Assembly (NCBI RefSeq): GCF_001682865.1
Contig: NZ_MAQX01000022.1
Coordinates: 855,639-919,638 of the forward strand
DNA: 64,000 nucleotides
Origin: Bacillus sp. FJAT-26390
GTDB lineage: Bacteria; Bacillota; Bacilli; Paenibacillales; Paenibacillaceae
Reading direction: 5' to 3'
Shown here piece after piece: positions 53,687 through 61,913 of this stretch. Positions within the stretch are counted from its first letter, which is position 1. Each line of letters starts with the position of its first letter. Below the pieces are notes generated by a model, which did not search any database, had not been told where the DNA came from, and saw nothing but the letters and a program-made list of their open reading frames with translations. Both the position numbers and the translations under genes were made by a program.

Positions 53687-55354
53687 ATGGCGAAATACCA
53701 AGCCTTCATCATTGATGACGAACCTTTGGCTAGACTTGCACTACGGGAATACATTTCATTAACTTCAACGGATATTGAAATCGCAGGAGAGGCCGGGGAC
53801 GGTGAAGAGGCGTTATCGCTGCTTCGGGAACGCCAGGACATCGATATCGTATTAGCCGATATTCAGATGCCGAGGATGAACGGCGTGGAGCTGCTTAAAG
53901 CGATTCGTGATGCTTCTTTTGCCAGGGAGCCGCTTGTCATCATGCTGAGCGCGTATGGCGATTACGGGTATGTGAGAGATTCATTCGTGCTGGGCGCCTT
54001 CGATTACATGCTCAAAGCAAAATTGGACGAGGCTTATATCGCGCCTGTTCTGCACAAGACGATAGCGGAATTAAATAGGCGGCAAAAAACAGCGGTTACC
54101 CTAGCCCCCGTTCAGGATGAAGAAGAAAGGGTATGCTCGATCCTGCACCGGCTTTCCTTGTCGACTGCCGCGAATCTGCCGGATTACGGGCAAGATGAAC
54201 AATTGAAGCAGGACTTGGAATTTGTAAAAAACCATTTGGGCGAGAAAAATCAAGAGGTGGCGCTTATTCGATTGTCGGAGGTCATCCCCTTCGAGCATAT
54301 CCATCGCATGGTCTTGCAGACGATACGTACCGTTACAAATACAGACCGGAATGAAGGGATATGCCGCGTTTGCCGCCATGATGACCGCCATTACACTTTA
54401 TTTTTCACATTTCCTGAGCAGTGCAGCACGTTAGCCATTCGCAGCCTGACCCATAGCGTATTAACCGATGTGAAAATCAGGCTGCGCCAGTTTTTGAATC
54501 TTAATCTATCCATTGGGATCAGCGATGTGGCAAGCGGCGTGATGCAGTGGAACCGATTGTTCAGGCAGGCGGAGCGCTTGTCCATTCTAAGCTACTATCA
54601 TGGTTATGACCGTTTGTTGTATCCAGAAGCGGAGCGGCCTTTTCGAATAGAGGCGGATGATTGGAAGGAAGAGTGGATGTCATTTAAGTCGGAGCTGCTG
54701 CAAACGTTAAAGGAGGCTGACCAAGCGCTCTGGAAGCAGCGGCTGCAGGAGGGCTTCGAGCGGCTGGGGCAGCGGTTCCCCTCATCACCCGACGACATCA
54801 AGTCGGCGCTTAGCGACCTGATCTGGGAAGTGGGATCGCTGATGCACCAGAATGGCGTATCTTGGGAGAAGTTTCATGAGCAGTTTCCTCATCCGATGGA
54901 GCATGTACGCCATTTGGAGACGTGGGACGAGACCATTCAGTGGGTGGAGCTGTTCGTTACGAAGCTTCATGATAAATTGCATCCCAAAGTACAATGCGCA
55001 GCTGCTTGGCTCAGCCCGGTTGTCGCCAAAGCAAAGGCGATTCTGGAAAATCATTTTGACGAGGATATTCATCTATCCAATATTAGCGAAATGGTCGGCG
55101 TCAGCGAGAGCTATTTAAGCAAGCAATTCGCCAAAGAAACCGGCATTAACTTCATTTCTTATTTGACGAATTTGAGGATAGAGAAAGCGAAGGAAGGGTT
55201 AGAAAACGGCTTGAAAATATACGATGTCGCGGAGAGGGTAGGGTACGTCAACCCAGAGCATTTTAGCCGGATTTTCAAAAAAGTAACGGGACTTAGCCCG
55301 GTCGCCTACCGGAAGGAGAAAGACAAACGTTCTTTCGTATCCTCCTATATCTAG
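53687..55354 (+). CDS. YesN-type response regulator with AraC output domain
   Basis: A 555-residue regulator: receiver (1-125) with D58 in VLADIQMPRMNG, a long middle region (about 150-440), and two AraC HTH units (about 455-545) ending FSRIFKKVTGLSPVAYRKE. The ATG at 53687 is chosen for the AAGGGGGA site. It completes the kinase-binding protein-regulator set. The targets are probably the surface glycosidase genes that follow. Confidence 0.92.
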   Translation: MAKYQAFIIDDEPLARLALREYISLTSTDIEIAGEAGDGEEALSLLRERQDIDIVLADIQMPRMNGVELLKAIRDASFAREPLVIMLSAYGDYGYVRDSFVLGAFDYMLKAKLDEAYIAPVLHKTIAELNRRQKTAVTLAPVQDEEERVCSILHRLSLSTAANLPDYGQDEQLKQDLEFVKNHLGEKNQEVALIRLSEVIPFEHIHRMVLQTIRTVTNTDRNEGICRVCRHDDRHYTLFFTFPEQCSTLAIRSLTHSVLTDVKIRLRQFLNLNLSIGISDVASGVMQWNRLFRQAERLSILSYYHGYDRLLYPEAERPFRIEADDWKEEWMSFKSELLQTLKEADQALWKQRLQEGFERLGQRFPSSPDDIKSALSDLIWEVGSLMHQNGVSWEKFHEQFPHPMEHVRHLETWDETIQWVELFVTKLHDKLHPKVQCAAAWLSPVVAKAKAILENHFDEDIHLSNISEMVGVSESYLSKQFAKETGINFISYLTNLRIEKAKEGLENGLKIYDVAERVGYVNPEHFSRIFKKVTGLSPVAYRKEKDKRSFVSSYI

Positions 55355-55363
55355 CAGCCTATA

Positions 55364-55408
55364 AGAACCTTCTAATCACATCATCGTGGTTAGGGAGGTT
55401 CTTTTTTC
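55364..55408 (+). terminator. Strong rho-independent terminator
   Basis: AGAACCTTCTAATCAC (from 55364) pairs with GTGGTTAGGGAGGTTCT (to 55402), with minor mismatches, and ends in six T. Confidence 0.88.
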
Positions 55409-55469
55409 GTTTTCGGGCAAAATTAGCGTTCAATGCAAAAATAATCAACTTTACTACAAAATAGATCAT

Positions 55470-55497
55470 TTGTATCCGTTTCCACGGTTTGTATGAT
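55470..55497 (+). promoter_or_regulatory. Probable promoter of the SLH-cohesin gene
   Basis: TTGTAT (55470-55475) and TATGAT (55492-55497) are spaced 16 bases. The -35 overlaps a TGTATC half-site (55472-55477) like those of the nearby inverted repeats. It is moderately convincing and fits the following TTG start at 55533. Confidence 0.45.
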
Positions 55498-55524
55498 AGA
55501 GGGGTCAATAAAACCAAGGGGAGG

Positions 55525-55539
55525 GATACATATTGTATC
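55525..55539 (+). promoter_or_regulatory. Inverted repeat over the start codon of the SLH-cohesin gene
   Basis: GATACA-TAT-TGTATC has perfect 6-bp arms. The TTG start codon (55533-55535) lies at the loop and right arm, just after the GGGGAGGG ribosome site. It could be a protein operator or an mRNA hairpin that limits translation. A related copy follows the gene at 56547. Confidence 0.5.
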
Positions 55540-56546
55540 GTAAAATACTGCTGAACACGTTGATCTGTACGATTTGTACCATGCTGATGATGACGGTGGC
55601 CAGCGCGGAGAAAGCATCGGATTTTGGGATGAGCTCATCGGCTAAGGAATCTGCGAACGCACAATTCACCATCAAGCTTAGCGGAGATAACATGAAGGAT
55701 TTGTACGCGTATGAAGTGAAATTCAAGTTTGATCCCGAACAATTGGAGATCGTAAAAGCAGAATCAAGCTTCAAAGGCTTTTCCGTGTCTCCCATTGTCA
55801 AAAACGATGAAATTACGTTTGCCCACACGAAGATCGGAAATGTGAAGGGCGAAGCCGGGAACATCGATATAAGCACCATTACCTTCAAAGCGAAAAAGCC
55901 GGGAACCGCTAAGGTGAATTGGACATCGATGAAAATCATTGACCGAGATCTCAAGGATCAAGCTTTTACGCTGACGGAATCTGTCGATTTCACGAAGCTG
56001 TTCAGCGATATCGTTGGGCACTGGGCAAAAGACGATATTATGCAAATGGTCAATAAAAGCATCGTCGAAGGCATCGATAACGAGCGGTTTGCTCCGAACA
56101 GCAACGTGACTAGGGCGCAGTTCGCGGCGTTGATCGCAAGGGCATTAGAACTGAAGAAGGGCAGCGGAAAGAACCCGTTTGCAGATGTGAAAGCAGGCTC
56201 TTGGTATGAGGATACGGTCAAAAGCGCTTATGCCGCTGGCATTATCAATGGGGTAACAAGCGTGGCCTTTGCGCCTGACAAAAGCATTACGCGGGAGGAA
56301 ATGAGCGTCATGCTGATGCGAGCCAAAGCTTATGCTGCGGGGGTTAAGGTAGACAGCCTTAAAGCAGGCAGCTTAAAAGGGTTCAAAGACGAAGGGGAAA
56401 TTAGCGAATGGGCTAAAAAATCGGTCGGCTTTGCCACGGCTTCTGGCTTGTTGAAAGGAAGAACGGCAAGCTCCTTCGCGCCTAAAAAGCTCACTACAAG
56501 AGCAGAGTCTGCGGTTGTCATTAAACGGTTGCTGTCAGGCGTTTGA
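55533..56546 (+). CDS. Surface protein with cohesin domain and three SLH repeats
   Basis: A 337-residue exported protein starting at TTG behind GGGGAGGG. It has a signal peptide (1-25), a cohesin-like domain (about 38-150; FTIKLSGDNMKDLYAYEVKF and FDPEQLEIV), and three SLH repeats (about 155-337; DIVGHWAKDDIMQMV, FADVKAGSWYEDTV, FKDEGEISEWAKKSV). Cohesins bind dockerins and SLH repeats bind cell-wall polymer, so it could anchor dockerin-bearing enzymes. The next gene encodes such an enzyme. Confidence 0.85.
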   Translation: MYRKILLNTLICTICTMLMMTVASAEKASDFGMSSSAKESANAQFTIKLSGDNMKDLYAYEVKFKFDPEQLEIVKAESSFKGFSVSPIVKNDEITFAHTKIGNVKGEAGNIDISTITFKAKKPGTAKVNWTSMKIIDRDLKDQAFTLTESVDFTKLFSDIVGHWAKDDIMQMVNKSIVEGIDNERFAPNSNVTRAQFAALIARALELKKGSGKNPFADVKAGSWYEDTVKSAYAAGIINGVTSVAFAPDKSITREEMSVMLMRAKAYAAGVKVDSLKAGSLKGFKDEGEISEWAKKSVGFATASGLLKGRTASSFAPKKLTTRAESAVVIKRLLSGV

Positions 56547-56563
56547 TGATACATTTTGTATCA
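56547..56563 (+). promoter_or_regulatory. Inverted repeat after the SLH-cohesin gene
   Basis: TGATACA-TTT-TGTATCA has perfect 7-bp arms and contains the same GATACA/TGTATC core as the repeat at 55525. It starts right after the stop codon and about 115 bases before the GH101 start. It has no clear T tail, so an operator is as likely as a terminator. Confidence 0.5.
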
Positions 56564-56661
56564 CGACTTCTTTGATTTTTTGGAGGGGGGATGCAAAAAA
56601 AGAGATATAGAGAGGGTCAGGGTCCATTTGTTTTTAATTTAGCAAAGAGAGGATGATCGCA

Positions 56662-59600
56662 GTGAAAAGAAGCAACAAGCCGTTTAGCTTTCTTTTGGCC
56701 ATGTTACTGGGCGTGCAGCTTTGCATGCCGTCAGCCGCTGTATTTGCAGCTGAGACCAGTGATGCCTACATTAAGGATTACAATGACGGCATGATTACCG
56801 GTTGGACCGCAGGCAAAGGAACGACAACGTTTACCGCGGATAACGGAGCAGTCAAAGCCGTTACGCAGGGGGCGGTGATCGTATACGACAAGGATTCACC
56901 GCAATACGCGGATGGCGAGTATGAAGTCAAGCTGAAGTTTAATGAGGCGCCGACGCGGTTTGGGCTGGTCTACCGTTATGTCGATAGCAGCAATTATAAT
57001 GTCATCCAATACGATACGAGCAGCTGGGGCTGGGATGCCGTGAAGGCCGGCGTAGAAACCTACGGCAATATCGCTTCCACCAGTCCAGCGTTTGCAGCCG
57101 GGCAGCAATATACGTTCAAGCTGCGTTATGTGAAAGACAGCGTGGAATTGTTTGTTGACGGCACTAGCGTTCTAAGCACAAGCTTGCCGAGCGTGCCGAC
57201 TGGTGCCGGCAAGATCGGACTGCGCAGCTGGTTCGCCAATAAGACGATAACCATTGATGATTTGAAGGTGACGGATGCGAAGGTAACGACTCCTGACCCT
57301 AAGCCGATTACGGTCATTGATACGCTTGCATCCGAGCAGATGACCGTCCAAATCGACAAGGAATTTCCGCGGGTGAAATCTTACGTTTGGAACAGCAGCA
57401 ATGCGGAAATGAAAGGCCAGATAAACGGGTTTAATGAGATCAAAATCAATAACAAGTCCTATTTCCCTACAGCCGCCGCCTATGCGAAGAGTGCAGCAGC
57501 AGGCTCGAAAGGAGAAACGGCCGTATACGCGCTTCAAATTCCAGAGATTAACGTGGACTTGAAGGTGGCGATGGAGCTATCGCATAACGTGCTTAACTTT
57601 AACGTGGTTAGCTTGGAGGAGAAGGGCACGGTAAAGGTTAAAACGATCGAATGGCCAAATCACGATCTCGTTTCGGTTCTCGGAACACAAGCCAAGGCGC
57701 AGGAAACGGCTGCTTGGGTAACGGGCGGCTGGAATGAAATCAATGAGGAATACAAAGACCTTAAAGCAGGGGCAACCGATGTTAGCGGCGGACGCACCTA
57801 TGCTTTCCTCAACACGGATCAATTAGCGGCAACAATGATCACGAACGTCGTGAACGATAACGATAAGGTTCGCGTGAAGGTGGCAACGGATGCGCAGCTT
57901 GGGACGAAGAAAGCAGCCATCTCGGGCGGTGCTTGGGTATACCGCGGCAGCGATGTGCTGGAGCCGGAGCCATTGCCATGGGCGAAAGTTATTTTGACGC
58001 CGGATGCGAACGATGACGGTCTGGTCGACTGGCAGGATGGCGCTATCGCTAATCGCGAGCACGCGGAGGTGCCGTTTGGCAGCGAGAAAATCCGCGACAA
58101 TCTCTCTTATGTCAGCATGAACATTGGCTCGACGACATCCACTCCTTTCCTCCGCGCATTCGATAACGCGAAGAAAATATCGAATTTGACGGATGGATTC
58201 GGGCAGATCATTTTGTTCAAAGGGTATCAGGCCGAAGGACACGATGATTCGCATCCGGATTACGGCGGCCATATCGGCATTCGCCAGGGCGGCATCGACG
58301 ATTTCAATTACGTGCTGAGCGAGGGCAAGAAATACAATATTCTCGGCGGCGTTCATATCAATGCCACGGAATATATGCTCGATGCTTACGAAACGAAGAT
58401 GGAAAATATGACGCAGCCGCTCAGCAAAGGCTGGGGCTGGCTCGATCAGGCTTACTACGTAAACAAAACAAAGGATGTGGAATCCGGCGAGTTGAAGCGT
58501 CGCCTTGATATGCTCAAGAGCGACACCGGTGACAATCTATCCTTTGTATATGTAGATGTCTATTCCGGCGCGGATTACAATGCGAAGAAGCTTTCCGATT
58601 ATATTAACGGCAACGGCTGGATGCTCGGAACGGAATTTGCCGGCCCGCTATTCCAGCAAGCCGCGTGGGTACACTGGGGAACGGATCCCGGTTATCCGAA
58701 TCAAGGCAACAGCAGCCAAATTATCCGTTTCATGCGCAATCACGTGCTGGATGGATTTTTAACGACGCCGCTGCTTAAGGGGAACAAACAGGTTGGCGTA
58801 GGCTACTGGCAAAGCAATTCTGCATTTAACAGCTATAAGGATACGACAGCGGCATTTTTCAACCACAATTTGCCGACCAAATATATGCAGTATTTCCCGA
58901 TTACAAAAATGACTGAAAACCGCGTTGAGTTTGAAAACAATGTGGTCGTAGAGCGCCGTCAAGACGCAAAAATCCATTTGAGCAAGGACGGCAATGACAT
59001 AGCGATCATGACAGACAGCAGCAGCATCAGCAACAGCACGGTATTCATTCCTTGGAGCCCGGAATCGGAAGAGAAAATCTATCACTGGAATCCGGCTGGC
59101 GGGGCTACGACTTGGAAAGTGCCGGCTTCATGGAGCAATGTGCAGACGGCTCAGCTATATAAGCTGACGGACCTTGGACATGAGCCGGCGGGCAGCGTAC
59201 AAGTGACAAACGGCGAGGTGACGCTAACGGCAGAGAAGGGCATCGGTTATGTCCTCTACAAAACGGCGGCTCCGGCAAATAAGGATATGCTGTGGGGCGA
59301 TGGCGGCTTGGTGAAGGACCCGAGCTTCGACAGCCAAAGCTTCAATAGCTGGAGCAAATCCTCGACGGCAGCAAATACCGATCATATCCAAATTGTTAAA
59401 AACAACAATGCGGAGGATCAGCTTCAGGTAAGCGGGCCGGAGGACGCAACGATCAATCAGACGATCACCGGACTTGAGGCAGGCAAAACGTATAGCGCTT
59501 CCGTATGGGTGAAGGAAGACGGCAAACGCAAGATGCAAATCGGCGTGAAGCAAGGAGACTCCGAGGCAGTCAATTATTTGGAGGACACCGAGCACGGCTA

Positions 59601-61815
59601 TTTGTCGCAGCAGCATAAATATTCGGGCGCCAAATTCCAACGCATTAAAGTATCGTTTGATGCGGTGAGCAGCACGGCAACTTTGTCGTTGAAGGTGGAG
59701 AAAGGCAGCGGCAACGTAGTGCTTGACGACGTGAGAATATGGGAAAACCCAACTAAAACAGATGCAGGCGCTTCCATCCTGTACGAGGATTTCGAGAATG
59801 TTGATGAGGGCTGGGGACCATTCGTTTATTCGAAAACAGGCCCAGTTCGTACCCATCTGGTCGAAAAGGGCGGCAGCCAAATTCAGAGCTATGTGCTGGA
59901 TGGCAAATGGTCGCTCAAAACGAATGAAGAAGGAACGGGAGAATGGCTGCGGACGCTGCCGCACACGCTCCGGATGAAGCAGGACAATATGTATCATTTG
60001 ACGATGGACTACAATTCCGACGAGCTGGATATGTACACCGTAGCTGTACGCGTTAATGAGAACGGTGTCGTGCGTGATCTCGTTACCCAAAATCTAGCGG
60101 AAGGGAAAAACAAGCTTGATCTTACGTTTGCTACGGAAGGCGCACAAAACGCATATTTAGCCATTATAAAAAACAAAACAAATAACCAAAAGGAATTAAC
60201 GGGAACACTCGTCGTCGATAATATTCGCGTTGACGATGAAGGACCTATCGTACCTGTTGAAGGCGTACTCGTTACGAGTGTGACGCTTAACAAGCAAGAA
60301 ATGGAATTGAATAAAGGTGAATCCGCACAAATGGTTGCGCAAGTAAAACCAGCTATCGCCTTTAATAGAACGCTGCAATGGAGCTCAAGCGATGCGGAAA
60401 TCGTCTCCGTGGATCAAGCGGGCAAAGTGACCGCTCATGGCATCGGTTCGGCTACCATTACGGCAGCCTCTACCGATGGAAGCCAAATAAGCGCAGCTGT
60501 GATGATCCATGTCTATGAAGCGAATACGCTCATTCCGCAGTCGCAAATGACAGCTAGCGCATCCAGCTTCCAGCCGGGCGACGATCCGCAGAACGCGCTT
60601 GATGGCGACATCTCGACTTTATGGCATACAAAGTGGAGCCCGCCTCACCTGCCTGAATCCATTACGCTGGATCTTGGCGGAAGCTACACGATCAATCAAT
60701 TTAATTACACGCCAAGAACGGGTGCGGTAAACGGCATCATTACCCGTTATAACCTGTCGGTAAGTACGGATGGCGTCAACTTCACGCAAGTTGCAAGCGG
60801 TGCTTGGACTCGTGATGAGAAGGTGAAATCCGTCAGGTTCGCGGAGACAGCAGCAACGCATGTGAAGCTGGAGGCGACGGAGGGCGTAGGCAATTTTGCC
60901 TCGGCAGCGGAGCTTCATGTGTTTAAGGTGCAGGACCCATCCGAAGTCATCGGAGCTACCGGCGTTCAGTTAGACAAGGCGGCGGTTACGCTCAAGGAAG
61001 GTGAAACGACGGAGCTTACGGCAACGGTATTGCCAGAGAATGCAACGAATAAAAAGGTAAGCTGGTCTACTAGCGACGATACGGTTGCCACGGTGGCTGC
61101 GCAAGATGGCAAAGTTGTCGTGACAGCGCTGAAGGCGGGTACAGCTGATATTGCCGTAACGACGGTAGACGGGAAATTCACGGCAACAAGCAAGGTTACG
61201 GTGCAAAAAGCGGAGGTAGAGCTGAAGCCGTCAACGATCCTGACGGGGCCGGCAAGCGTTCCGACAAAAACGGAATTTGCCGTGAAGCTTGGGCTTCGCA
61301 GCATGGAACAAACGATTTTTGCGCAGGATATTAAGCTTCAATACGACGCCGGCGTGATGGAGTACGTAGGCGCAAAATCGTTAATTACAGGTGTGAGCAT
61401 CGTCGGTGACCAGCATGCAACGCCAGGCGTGCTTCGCTTCCTCGTTGCTAGTGAGGGAGCCGCGAATGCGGTCACTGGAAATGCGGATGTGCTGGAGCTC
61501 ACTTTCCGCTCCAAGGATTCGGCTGGGAAAGTGATCGGTATCATTTCCGTAACTAGCGCTGACATTTCCGACGGCAATGTGGAATGGACGGCTGCTCCTT
61601 CGACGATTAGCATCGAGATTGCCGATAAGGGCATTAGCGGCGATGTTACCGGAGACGGCAAAGTAAGTATCGGCGATTTGGCGGTCATTGCAGCCCACTA
61701 CGGTAAAACAACGTCCAGCACGGATTGGCAGCAAGCGAAAAAAGCGGATATTAACGGAGACGGCGTTATTGATCTGCAAGACCTTGTTATCGTCGCTAGA
61801 AAAATCGTAGAGTAA
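56662..61815 (+). CDS. GH101 endo-alpha-N-acetylgalactosaminidase with cohesin and dockerin
   Basis: A 1717-residue secreted enzyme expected to release the core disaccharide Gal-beta-1,3-GalNAc from mucin-type O-glycans. The GTG at 56662 fits the GAGAGG site better than the ATG at 56653, which abuts it. Modules: signal peptide (1-30); concanavalin-like domain (about 45-210); GH101 region (about 220-870) with D632 in FVYVDVYSG (nucleophile) and E658 in MLGTEFAGP (acid/base); two carbohydrate-binding sandwiches (about 880-1190); Ig-like BIG2; discoidin; a second BIG2; a cohesin-like domain (about 1522-1656); and a type I dockerin (about 1660-1717) with calcium loops DVTGDGKVSIGD and DINGDGVIDLQD. 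It lies next to the SLH-cohesin gene. Confidence 0.88.
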   Translation: MKRSNKPFSFLLAMLLGVQLCMPSAAVFAAETSDAYIKDYNDGMITGWTAGKGTTTFTADNGAVKAVTQGAVIVYDKDSPQYADGEYEVKLKFNEAPTRFGLVYRYVDSSNYNVIQYDTSSWGWDAVKAGVETYGNIASTSPAFAAGQQYTFKLRYVKDSVELFVDGTSVLSTSLPSVPTGAGKIGLRSWFANKTITIDDLKVTDAKVTTPDPKPITVIDTLASEQMTVQIDKEFPRVKSYVWNSSNAEMKGQINGFNEIKINNKSYFPTAAAYAKSAAAGSKGETAVYALQIPEINVDLKVAMELSHNVLNFNVVSLEEKGTVKVKTIEWPNHDLVSVLGTQAKAQETAAWVTGGWNEINEEYKDLKAGATDVSGGRTYAFLNTDQLAATMITNVVNDNDKVRVKVATDAQLGTKKAAISGGAWVYRGSDVLEPEPLPWAKVILTPDANDDGLVDWQDGAIANREHAEVPFGSEKIRDNLSYVSMNIGSTTSTPFLRAFDNAKKISNLTDGFGQIILFKGYQAEGHDDSHPDYGGHIGIRQGGIDDFNYVLSEGKKYNILGGVHINATEYMLDAYETKMENMTQPLSKGWGWLDQAYYVNKTKDVESGELKRRLDMLKSDTGDNLSFVYVDVYSGADYNAKKLSDYINGNGWMLGTEFAGPLFQQAAWVHWGTDPGYPNQGNSSQIIRFMRNHVLDGFLTTPLLKGNKQVGVGYWQSNSAFNSYKDTTAAFFNHNLPTKYMQYFPITKMTENRVEFENNVVVERRQDAKIHLSKDGNDIAIMTDSSSISNSTVFIPWSPESEEKIYHWNPAGGATTWKVPASWSNVQTAQLYKLTDLGHEPAGSVQVTNGEVTLTAEKGIGYVLYKTAAPANKDMLWGDGGLVKDPSFDSQSFNSWSKSSTAANTDHIQIVKNNNAEDQLQVSGPEDATINQTITGLEAGKTYSASVWVKEDGKRKMQIGVKQGDSEAVNYLEDTEHGYLSQQHKYSGAKFQRIKVSFDAVSSTATLSLKVEKGSGNVVLDDVRIWENPTKTDAGASILYEDFENVDEGWGPFVYSKTGPVRTHLVEKGGSQIQSYVLDGKWSLKTNEEGTGEWLRTLPHTLRMKQDNMYHLTMDYNSDELDMYTVAVRVNENGVVRDLVTQNLAEGKNKLDLTFATEGAQNAYLAIIKNKTNNQKELTGTLVVDNIRVDDEGPIVPVEGVLVTSVTLNKQEMELNKGESAQMVAQVKPAIAFNRTLQWSSSDAEIVSVDQAGKVTAHGIGSATITAASTDGSQISAAVMIHVYEANTLIPQSQMTASASSFQPGDDPQNALDGDISTLWHTKWSPPHLPESITLDLGGSYTINQFNYTPRTGAVNGIITRYNLSVSTDGVNFTQVASGAWTRDEKVKSVRFAETAATHVKLEATEGVGNFASAAELHVFKVQDPSEVIGATGVQLDKAAVTLKEGETTELTATVLPENATNKKVSWSTSDDTVATVAAQDGKVVVTALKAGTADIAVTTVDGKFTATSKVTVQKAEVELKPSTILTGPASVPTKTEFAVKLGLRSMEQTIFAQDIKLQYDAGVMEYVGAKSLITGVSIVGDQHATPGVLRFLVASEGAANAVTGNADVLELTFRSKDSAGKVIGIISVTSADISDGNVEWTAAPSTISIEIADKGISGDVTGDGKVSIGDLAVIAAHYGKTTSSTDWQQAKKADINGDGVIDLQDLVIVARKIVE

Positions 61816-61827
61816 ATAAATTCAACT

Positions 61828-61876
61828 AGGCTAGCGGCATGATGTGATTGACAGCATGATGCCGCTAGCCTTCTTT
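61828..61876 (+). terminator. Strong hairpin terminator after GH101 gene
   Basis: AGGCTAGCGGCAT (61828-61840) pairs with ATGCCGCTAGCCT (61859-61871), perfect over 13 bases and extendable inward by a few more, followed by TCTTT. Confidence 0.8.
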
Positions 61877-61913
61877 CTGCCTGCTCAAAATAAGGAATCG
61901 GGGCGATTTTTAT

